This document shows, in pieces, positions 1 through 5,992 of a DNA stretch of 5,992 nt; the first letter of the stretch is position 1; each line of letters starts with the position of its first letter. The DNA comes from CAYVDH01 sp964450355. Its GTDB lineage: Bacteria; Bacteroidota; Bacteroidia; NS11-12g; UBA955. The stretch lies in assembly GCA_964450355.1 (NCBI GenBank), contig CAYVDH010000199.1, forward strand, positions 1-5,992, read 5' to 3'. A program made the translations under genes and the position numbers. The notes under the pieces are model-generated. The model was not told the DNA's origin and ran no database searches. It saw only the letters and a list, made by a program, of their open reading frames with translations.

Positions 1-2958
1 TAATCTTTCTTTTTGGATTTTAATCCCCATTGAATGATGGCCTAGATTAGTCATATCAGATTCATTTTTGCCTATTCCATTGTCAGATATGCTAATCATA
101 AGTTGATTGGAAGTTTCTTCTATATGAATTTTGATGATTCCTAAATCATCTTTTGTTTTATTGATAAATGCGTGTTTAATGCAGTTCTCTAAAAATGGTT
201 GGAATACCAATGGTGGAATTTGTTTGGACAACAAGGATTTATTGATATTTATTTCGTAATTAAACACATTGTCCTTCCTTAATTTTTCAATATCTAAATA
301 CCATTTACTGATTTTTATTTCTTCTTCTAATGTAATTAAATCCTTTTCTGAATTGATTAAGATTGACCTCATTAATTTAGCAAAATCATTCAATATTTTT
401 TCAGATTTTTCGTATTGTTGAGTTTTAACTAACCCTGAAATTGATGTGAGACAATTGAATAAGAAATGAGGATTTAGTTGAGATTGAAGAGATATTAATT
501 TGAGTTCTGACACCCTTTTTTCCAGTTGTCTTTGTTTGTTCACCTTATTAAAATAAAACCAAATAATGTATCCAATTAAGGCTATAAATAAAAGAGCAAT
601 TGACCAATAAAACCATTTGGAATTATACCAAATAGCATTGATAATTATAGTTATAGTTGAAACTTTATTACTTCCAAGAATTTTATATTGAATGTCATGT
701 TTTCCTTCAGATAGATTATTTAAGCTTATTTTATTTATCCCTTTATCTAAAATCAACCAATTTTGATTATCAACTTTATAAGTAAAAACTAATTCAGCAT
801 TGCTTGTATAATTAAACGTGGATAAAAATAAATTAATATCATTTTGATAATATGGCACTTCATAATGGTTTGAAACATTATGTTCTTCAAAAGAATTGCC
901 ATTGACATGAGTTAATGACACAAATGAATTTAGATTGTTATTTAATACTGAATTTTTATTTAAAGTGTAAAACTCATCGAATTTACAAAGCAACATTTCA
1001 TCATTTTCGGTAAAAAACAAACATTCTTTATACCATTCTTGATTACTTTCATTAATTAAGTTCATAAAATCGATAAATCTATCTTGAGTTTCATTAAAAA
1101 AATAAATTCCACCATTTCCTATAACATAAATTCCACCATTTTTATCTTCACTTACCACATTTGATGAGTTAGTACTTAATCCATTTTGACCAGAATAAAT
1201 TACACCTTTACAAGATTTTAAATTGTATTTGTAAATACCTCCAAATTCCATTGGCATCCATACATTGTCCTTAGAATCAATAAATATTCCCCAAATATGA
1301 TTGTTGTTTTCTGTAACAAAATTGGGGACTGTAAACACTATATTTATTTTTTTGCTAATTAAATCATACTTATAAATAGATTGATCGTCTTTATCAAATA
1401 GAATGCTATTATTCTTTACATTTGAAACAAAACCAATACCAGTTATGTTGACATTTTGTTCACCTGCGGGCTTAAAATAAAATTCGAGTTTCCAAATTTT
1501 GTCTTTATAGCTAAATAATCCATTTTCTGTTTTAAAATAGATGATTCCATTTGCTCCTTTATAAATTTGATAACAATTTGTAAATAAATCACTTTCAAAA
1601 TTATCAACTTTGTTATTAAATGGATTAAATAAAAAAAGTCTATCTGAATATTCATTAATCCACACCATTCCTTCATTATCTTCGGCCATAGAGATAGGAT
1701 AAGGCTCCAATTTTTCCCAATAATTGGGTAAAGTGACTTGTTCTAATAAATTAAATTCTTTATCATAAATGGTTAATCCATCATGATTGGTATTTAACAT
1801 GAAATATTTCTGATGACGTTTACTAAAATAAAAATCCAAAACAATTGATTTTTGTTCATCTGGTGTAAATTTCTGAGGTTTTAAAGCATGTTTTTTTAAC
1901 ACGTTACTTTTATTGCTTACATAACTCAAGCCACTGTATTTATTAGATAACCAAAAATTTGAATCTTTATCAATTAAAATATGGGATATAAATGGCTGTA
2001 CTTTTTGATCATTTATTAAATTGTATTTTACAAACTCTTTATTTTTAATATCAAATTCAAGTATTCCTAAGTTTGATGCTATCAATAATTTATTATTTTT
2101 AAAACCATAGATATTGTTAATAGTATTAGAACTTGTATTCATTTTTTTATCTTCAAAAACATCAAATACAAAATTTTCCCAAGTTTTATCAAATACATTA
2201 AATTTACCTAATCCTCCACCCTTAAGTCTGCCTACCCAAATATTTCCTTTTAAATCCTCATGCAATGAAATAACTCTATTAAGTGATGAAAACTTAGGAT
2301 TTTCAGGCGTACCGACAGTATAGTACAATAATTTTTTTGTTGTTTTATTAAAAGATGCTAATCCTATATGTGTAGCTAACCATAATAAACTATCGTTTTG
2401 ATTATTTGGCAAAATAGCAAAAACACTGTTGTTTTTTGAATCTTCTATCGACAAATCCAATATGGGTTTGAATAATGTTTGAACAAATTTGTTTTGTTTT
2501 AATCTGTATTCATAAATGCCTTGGGAATTAGTTCCAATCCATATAGTTCCTTTTTTATCTTTAATCAAACTTAATATGCTTTTAGGAGAATTTATTATTT
2601 TAGTTAATTGGCATTTAAATGTATTTAATTTTATTAAACCATCAGAGAAAGTTGCTAAATAGTATATTGAATCTGAAATTTTAAGATAATTAGTATATTG
2701 TCCAACTTGAATACCCTTTTCGTTGTTTGGGTTTGGTAAAAAGTTTAAAAACTGAAATCCATTGTATTTACTTAATCCTGAATTTGTACCAATCCAAATG
2801 TATCCATAACTGTCTTGAAAAGTAAAGTTTATAAACTTATTTGGCAATCCATTTTTTGTAGAATAAAAATACGAGTTCTTATCAATTTCTTGCTTAATCT
2901 GACCAAAAACATTTGGTCTTATATTCAATAAACAAAATAAAAAAAGGAAGTAACGCAT
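1..2958 (-). CDS. Propeller/Y_Y_Y sensor histidine kinase, LytS type (3' end missing)
   Basis: The reading frame is open from the ATG at 2958-2956 to the window edge: 986 codons, no stop. Residues 1-20 form a signal peptide (MRYFLFLF core, ending VFGQ). Residues about 25-690 carry degenerate two-component-regulator propeller repeats of the type IWIGT..GL..YN, with blade tryptophans at 55, 140, 193, 241, 336, 433 and 567. A Y_Y_Y domain covers about 700-775 (YKVDNQNW, W734). One transmembrane helix spans about 782-803. The cytoplasmic kinase domain has LNPHFLFN with the likely phosphorylated His831, an N box with E924/N925 (QPFLENCIKHAF), the G1 box DNGIG at 959-963 and the G2 box GHHSMGIKI from 973. 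All key catalytic motifs are visible, so it should be an active kinase. The family normally ends shortly after G2, so perhaps 30-50 residues are missing. It lacks the receiver and AraC domains of hybrid HTCS regulators within the visible part; this subfamily normally partners a separate, often LytTR, regulator. It lies 24 bases after the lipoprotein gene and is probably cotranscribed. The ligand is unknown. Confidence 0.93.
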   Translation of the reverse strand, partial: MRYFLFLFCLLNIRPNVFGQIKQEIDKNSYFYSTKNGLPNKFINFTFQDSYGYIWIGTNSGLSKYNGFQFLNFLPNPNNEKGIQVGQYTNYLKISDSIYYLATFSDGLIKLNTFKCQLTKIINSPKSILSLIKDKKGTIWIGTNSQGIYEYRLKQNKFVQTLFKPILDLSIEDSKNNSVFAILPNNQNDSLLWLATHIGLASFNKTTKKLLYYTVGTPENPKFSSLNRVISLHEDLKGNIWVGRLKGGGLGKFNVFDKTWENFVFDVFEDKKMNTSSNTINNIYGFKNNKLLIASNLGILEFDIKNKEFVKYNLINDQKVQPFISHILIDKDSNFWLSNKYSGLSYVSNKSNVLKKHALKPQKFTPDEQKSIVLDFYFSKRHQKYFMLNTNHDGLTIYDKEFNLLEQVTLPNYWEKLEPYPISMAEDNEGMVWINEYSDRLFLFNPFNNKVDNFESDLFTNCYQIYKGANGIIYFKTENGLFSYKDKIWKLEFYFKPAGEQNVNITGIGFVSNVKNNSILFDKDDQSIYKYDLISKKINIVFTVPNFVTENNNHIWGIFIDSKDNVWMPMEFGGIYKYNLKSCKGVIYSGQNGLSTNSSNVVSEDKNGGIYVIGNGGIYFFNETQDRFIDFMNLINESNQEWYKECLFFTENDEMLLCKFDEFYTLNKNSVLNNNLNSFVSLTHVNGNSFEEHNVSNHYEVPYYQNDINLFLSTFNYTSNAELVFTYKVDNQNWLILDKGINKISLNNLSEGKHDIQYKILGSNKVSTITIIINAIWYNSKWFYWSIALLFIALIGYIIWFYFNKVNKQRQLEKRVSELKLISLQSQLNPHFLFNCLTSISGLVKTQQYEKSEKILNDFAKLMRSILINSEKDLITLEEEIKISKWYLDIEKLRKDNVFNYEININKSLLSKQIPPLVFQPFLENCIKHAFINKTKDDLGIIKIHIEETSNQLMISISDNGIGKNESDMTNLGHHSMGIKIQKERL

Positions 2959-2982
2959 TTTACAGCTTCAAAAGTAAGAAAA

Positions 2983-3513
2983 TTAATTGGTCAATGGATT
3001 AAAGAATTCACCTTCAGTAATTTCCACTGAACCTCCGTTAAGATTGTATAATTTAGCTGTAAAGGTACCATTGATTGCATATAATTCAGTGCTGTTTGGC
3101 ATTAATTTCATTTTAGTAACAGTTACAGATGCTGTTCCAGCAGTACCTCCCGATGGGAATAAAAAATATTCGTTGTTGTTTTTATCAGAACTGATTTTTT
3201 TCCAAACGATGGTAGTTAAACTGTTTTTAATAAAATTATAAGTTTCTAATCCCAGTGGTTTTGTATCATCATATATCATGTTTATAGAACTAATATCATT
3301 CGTATTTCCATTATTGAATGTAAAACTCATTTGCTCAACATCGTTGTCTAAGGCTGTACTTCCATAGTTGTATTGATAGGATACACCATCTACTTTGAAT
3401 TTAATGTATGCTTTATTAGAGCTAGAAGATGAATTACTAGAGGTGGTATTTGTTTCTTTTTTACAAGCAAAAAAAGTCAACAAAATGAAAAATAAATGAA
3501 TTGAATATTTCAT
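2983..3513 (-). CDS. Small outer-membrane lipoprotein, paralogue of the upstream gene
   Basis: This is a 176-residue protein of unknown function. A short hydrophobic signal (residues 4-16) ends in a lipobox-like LTFFAC, so Cys17 is the likely lipidated residue after signal peptidase II cleavage. Next come KKE and a Ser/Asn/Thr-rich flexible linker (about 21-33), then a globular, probably beta-rich domain. That domain begins with FKVDGVSY (VDGVSY at 41-46) and ends with GTFTAKLYN (149-157) and SVEITEGEF (162-170). This layout, with 'VDG' near the start and 'GxFxxxLYN ... V.ITxG' at the end, is common in uncharacterised Bacteroidota lipoproteins such as DUF6252-like families; that family assignment is from memory and not firm. 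The same landmarks occur in the gene just upstream, which points to an old tandem duplication. The start codon lies 5 bases after the upstream stop. A surface or periplasmic-face outer-membrane location is inferred. Confidence 0.88.
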   Translation of the reverse strand: MKYSIHLFFILLTFFACKKETNTTSSNSSSSSNKAYIKFKVDGVSYQYNYGSTALDNDVEQMSFTFNNGNTNDISSINMIYDDTKPLGLETYNFIKNSLTTIVWKKISSDKNNNEYFLFPSGGTAGTASVTVTKMKLMPNSTELYAINGTFTAKLYNLNGGSVEITEGEFFNPLTN

Positions 3514-3518
3514 GACAT

Positions 3519-4034
3519 TTAATTGATTAATTTAATTAGACCGTTAGTAATAACTACAGAATCCGATTTTGAGGTATTATACAATACTCCATAAAAAGAA
3601 CCCTCTACCAAATGAAAACCAGTTATATATTCATTTTTTTTAGTTATTAAATAATTCAATCTACTTTTAGAATTAGAAATTGTAGTGTAAATGTTTGTTC
3701 CTTCTTCCCATTGTGCAAAAGTTAATAAACCATTGTTTTGTATGGTGTTCAATGTGTCAATTTTAGCATTGTAATGAGTAATACTAAAATCTTTATCCCC
3801 TTTAGCTGCTTGTAGATTAAATCTATTTCTATCGTTGGCAATGTGAGCTTTAATGTCATTGTCATTTACTTCGCCTGTAGTTACCGAATAAGCAACACCA
3901 TCCACTAACATAGAAACTTGAATTTTCTGTGTTGATGAATTGTTATTGGTGTTTGTGTTATCGTCATTTGTTTTCTTGCAAGAAGTAAATACAAAAGATA
4001 AAACGATGGCAATGAATGTTATTTTTTGTTTCAT
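3519..4034 (-). CDS. Small outer-membrane lipoprotein
   Basis: This is a 171-residue protein of unknown function. The N-terminus is a clear lipoprotein signal: MKQK, a hydrophobic core (5-16) and FTSC, making Cys19 the likely lipid anchor. It is followed by KKTNDDN and an Asn/Thr/Ser-rich linker to about residue 35. Acidic residues soon after the lipidated Cys recall flavobacterial lipoprotein surface-export signals, but the match is loose. The mature domain starts with LVDGVAY (VDGVAY at 44-49), has DND at 58-60, and closes with GSFYGVLYN (145-153) and SVVITNGLIKL (159-169). These landmarks recur at nearly the same spacing in the next gene, so the two look like diverged paralogues. No catalytic motif is visible; a binding or structural role is possible but not shown. 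The start lies 7 bases after the stop of the beta-helix gene, consistent with one transcript. Confidence 0.88.
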   Translation of the reverse strand: MKQKITFIAIVLSFVFTSCKKTNDDNTNTNNNSSTQKIQVSMLVDGVAYSVTTGEVNDNDIKAHIANDRNRFNLQAAKGDKDFSITHYNAKIDTLNTIQNNGLLTFAQWEEGTNIYTTISNSKSRLNYLITKKNEYITGFHLVEGSFYGVLYNTSKSDSVVITNGLIKLIN

Positions 4035-4041
4035 AGGATTG

Positions 4042-5958
4042 TTATTGAATTATTAATTTTTTAGTTTGATTGTTGATAGTAATAAAATATAACCCTGAAT
4101 TTAAACCTTTTAAATCCAAAGAGTTTTCACCATTTATTAAATTTCCAGATAGTATTTTTTGACCTGTTAAATCGAAGATATTAAAATTTGTAAAATGGTT
4201 TACTTCAATTTTGACAACCTGATTTGAAGTTGGATTAGGGTATATTTTATAATCATGATTAAAATGTAAATTTTTTACTTCTAAATTATTTTCTTCTTCT
4301 ATTAAATTCATATCAAAGCCCTGTCTTATATAATTGTTGACCGTATTTGCTGTATATTTTAAATCCCAATTGTCTTTACTTAAATTTTTTCTTAAAGTTA
4401 TAAATCCTTCTAATCCCCCTGTTTGCATAATGTTCATGAGATAAAACTCAATATTTCTTTCAGGATTAGAATACATGACTTCGGAAGTACTTGAACTCAA
4501 ATCGTTACTTGCTGTTTGCCAAGCAGAAAAATTACCTTCTGGAAACCAATTGGATGTTGAAAGTACATTATGGTATTTATTTCCACTAAATGTTAAATTT
4601 CCATAACTTCCATTAGTATTCATGCAATATGCTTGTCTATTTTTTATTTGAACTGCATTAGAATCTATAAAGTTATTTCCTTGCTTAATATTTCCTATAC
4701 TTATTCCATTGGCATAATCTGGTCCACTGGCTTGATTATTACCCCAATTGTATATTATGTTATTACTTAAACTTACATTTTCTATTCTATTCAAAAATAC
4801 CCCTGAACCATAAGTACTTGTTGCAGTAAAATGAGCAATTATATTGTGATGAATATTGGCGTTTCTTACTCTTTCAACAACTAACCCATTGCCAAAATCA
4901 TTAAATCCAGGTTCTGGTCTTGAATCTAAAATTACATTATGAGAAACGGTAGCAGATACGCCTTCAGTTGGCCAATTTATTTGTGCTTGGTCAGACGAGC
5001 CAATAAATAAATTTTTAGGATTACTTAAAAATAAATTGTTGTAAACATGCCCTCCAGCCCTTATACCACCACCAACTGCAGACGCTCTTGAAACTATATT
5101 GTTTCTAAAAACAATGTTTTTACAACTTGATTGAAAATACGTATTATGGCTAAAACCGTTTGCAGGCGCACCATTTACAATAGTACTCCATCCATTGTGA
5201 TCTATTAAATTATCTTCAAACAAAATGCTATCTATTCTATGCATATAAACACCTCCACCACCTCCACCGAGTTTATATCCATTTGTCAATATGTTTCTTC
5301 GTGATATAAAGTTCTTATGATTCAATGGATTTGAACTGCCATAGTCTTGAATTACGAAAGATGTAAAAAACAAATTAAAATAACAATCTTCTACCAAGAA
5401 ATGATTAAATGGCGCATTTAAAATATTTACACCTACAGGTTCATCATTTCCTGTTCTTGTATGAGGTTCGGCATATAACCCTACTATTGCAATATTAGAA
5501 GCATTGCCACTAAATTCAATAAAACTACCAGTACCTGTAAGTATTCGAGGACGGGCATTTGATGTTCCATAGCTGCTAATCAATATGGGTTCATTTTCAT
5601 TTTTCCCATTTAAATTTAAAACGCCAAAAAATTGATCATTAAAAGTATCTCCCTTTTTAAACAATATCCAATCTGGATAACCTGAACGCAACTGTAGCTT
5701 AGCAGCAGCAATGGTTTGATAAGCCATAATCGTTCCAGTTGGGTTAAATGGATTAGTTCCAATTTCAGTGCTTGTTTTTGTGTAAACCTGAGCAGTAGCG
5801 TCATTTCCAGCAGAACTAATATAAATAATCCTGGAATCAGCACTAGCTGTAAATTGTGTCCAACCATTTACTATTGGTAATTTAGCATCTAATTGATGAA
5901 TAGAAAATAAAATTATTAAACAGAATAAAATTGTGTGTTTTTTTATTAATGAATTCAT
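4042..5958 (-). CDS. T9SS-secreted right-handed parallel beta-helix protein
   Basis: This 638-residue protein starts with a Sec signal peptide (1-25, hydrophobic core ILFCLIILFSI, cleavage after LDA). After an N-terminal strand with YISSAGND (46-53), WILFKKGDTF (97-106) and PILISSYGT (124-132) come beta-helix coils at about 145-435. These show repeated Asn-rich turns: IVFRNNIV, HVYNNLF, VSHNVIL, IHHNIIAH, LSNNIIYN. A six-glycine run lies at 231-236. A distinct segment at about 505-550 has WDLKYTANTVNNYIRQGF, followed by a linker and the type A T9SS sorting domain (about 570-638). The fold is typical of polysaccharide lyases, epimerases and other carbohydrate-active or adhesive proteins. No catalytic residues could be assigned, so enzyme activity is unproven. 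The signal peptide followed by a sorting tail predicts export across both membranes, with the tail removed on the way out. The ATG at 5958 is preferred because the signal peptide begins directly there. It is the first visible gene of the putative operon. Confidence 0.92.
   Translation of the reverse strand: MNSLIKKHTILFCLIILFSIHQLDAKLPIVNGWTQFTASADSRIIYISSAGNDATAQVYTKTSTEIGTNPFNPTGTIMAYQTIAAAKLQLRSGYPDWILFKKGDTFNDQFFGVLNLNGKNENEPILISSYGTSNARPRILTGTGSFIEFSGNASNIAIVGLYAEPHTRTGNDEPVGVNILNAPFNHFLVEDCYFNLFFTSFVIQDYGSSNPLNHKNFISRRNILTNGYKLGGGGGGVYMHRIDSILFEDNLIDHNGWSTIVNGAPANGFSHNTYFQSSCKNIVFRNNIVSRASAVGGGIRAGGHVYNNLFLSNPKNLFIGSSDQAQINWPTEGVSATVSHNVILDSRPEPGFNDFGNGLVVERVRNANIHHNIIAHFTATSTYGSGVFLNRIENVSLSNNIIYNWGNNQASGPDYANGISIGNIKQGNNFIDSNAVQIKNRQAYCMNTNGSYGNLTFSGNKYHNVLSTSNWFPEGNFSAWQTASNDLSSSTSEVMYSNPERNIEFYLMNIMQTGGLEGFITLRKNLSKDNWDLKYTANTVNNYIRQGFDMNLIEEENNLEVKNLHFNHDYKIYPNPTSNQVVKIEVNHFTNFNIFDLTGQKILSGNLINGENSLDLKGLNSGLYFITINNQTKKLIIQ
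4045..4251 (-). other. Type A T9SS C-terminal sorting domain (Por_Secre_tail)
   Basis: Residues 570-638 of the beta-helix protein show the three hallmarks of the type A sorting tail (TIGR04183-like) in order: YPNPTSN at 573-579, the NIFDLTGQKIL strand pair at 593-603, and the closing LNSGLYFITI with a basic/hydrophobic end KKLIIQ. In this family the tail is recognised by the T9SS translocon and cut off by the sortase PorU, leaving the protein A-LPS-anchored or released. The organism must therefore encode T9SS elsewhere, since no por/gld gene is in the window. Confidence 0.93.
5251..5268. repeat. Perfect 9-bp tandem duplication encoding Gly6
   Basis: Two adjoining perfect copies of acctccacc on the plus strand (GGTGGAGGT in coding sense) encode glycines 231-236 of the beta-helix protein. 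The unit is three codons long, so gain or loss of a copy would keep the frame. The run lies in a turn between beta-helix coils, just before VYMHRID. Confidence 0.85.
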
Positions 5959-5992
5959 AATATTAATTTTTAATTATTTTGCGACTTTGATT
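5959..5992 (-). promoter_or_regulatory. AT-rich leader before the first gene; promoter not visible
   Basis: The 34 bases upstream of the beta-helix start are almost entirely A and T next to the ATG (coding sense AAAAATTAATATT-ATG), as is usual for Bacteroidota leaders that lack a Shine-Dalgarno sequence. No Bacteroidota -7 element (TAnnTTTG) with a -33 TTTG was found on the minus strand. The operon promoter is therefore probably right of the window, or another gene lies upstream. Confidence 0.4.

Noticed and set aside
1443..1676. 77-codon open frame on the minus strand
   Set aside because: It lies wholly inside the kinase gene in another frame; its protein is a low-complexity I/L/K product of AT-rich DNA, while the kinase frame there shows propeller repeats.
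2114..2323. 69-codon open frame on the plus strand
   Set aside because: It is antisense to the propeller region of the kinase, with no recognisable domain.
2959..2982. Terminator or separate promoter between the second lipoprotein and the kinase
   Set aside because: The 24 bases hold no hairpin followed by a U run and are too short for a full promoter; one inside the upstream coding region cannot be excluded.
2987..3241. 84-codon open frame on the plus strand
   Set aside because: It is antisense to the second lipoprotein, which has a clear lipobox and family-like landmarks; the plus-strand product has none.
5616..5867. 83-codon open frame on the minus strand
   Set aside because: It overlaps the N-terminal part of the beta-helix protein in another frame, and the beta-helix frame carries the convincing signal peptide and domain.
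5934..5947. A-rich run near the beta-helix start codon as a slippage or frameshift site
   Set aside because: It encodes the ordinary Lys-Lys of a signal peptide n-region, with no alternative downstream frame worth reaching.
5959..5992. Possible promoter (ATTATTTTG on the plus strand)
   Set aside because: It is one base short of the TAnnTTTG spacing and points away from the operon; nothing suitable is on the minus strand.

Overview
The window is AT-rich, and all of its genes lie on the minus strand, read from right to left. The composition, the lipoprotein signal peptides, a C-terminal type IX secretion (T9SS) sorting domain and a propeller-type LytS histidine kinase together indicate a member of the Bacteroidota, most probably a Flavobacterium-like flavobacterium. 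Shine-Dalgarno sequences are absent or weak, as is usual in that phylum.

Layout in the direction of transcription: (1) 5958-4042, a secreted right-handed parallel beta-helix protein with a type A T9SS sorting tail; (2) 4034-3519, a small lipoprotein; (3) 3513-2983, a second small lipoprotein that looks like a diverged paralogue of the first; (4) 2958 to the left edge, a large membrane sensor with a periplasmic beta-propeller, a Y_Y_Y domain, one transmembrane helix and a LytS-type histidine kinase domain. This last gene runs off the window before its stop codon. Gaps between genes are 7, 5 and 24 bases with no terminator-like hairpin, so the four genes probably form one operon. Its promoter would lie right of the window, and more genes may follow on the left.

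Inferred working picture: the beta-helix protein is exported by T9SS to the cell surface or medium, the lipoproteins sit in the outer membrane, and the kinase senses something in the periplasm and signals to a response regulator not encoded here. The ligand or substrate cannot be read from the sequence. Apart from a 34-base leader at the right edge and the short gene junctions, the window is entirely coding. No RNA gene, insertion sequence, CRISPR array or attachment site was seen.
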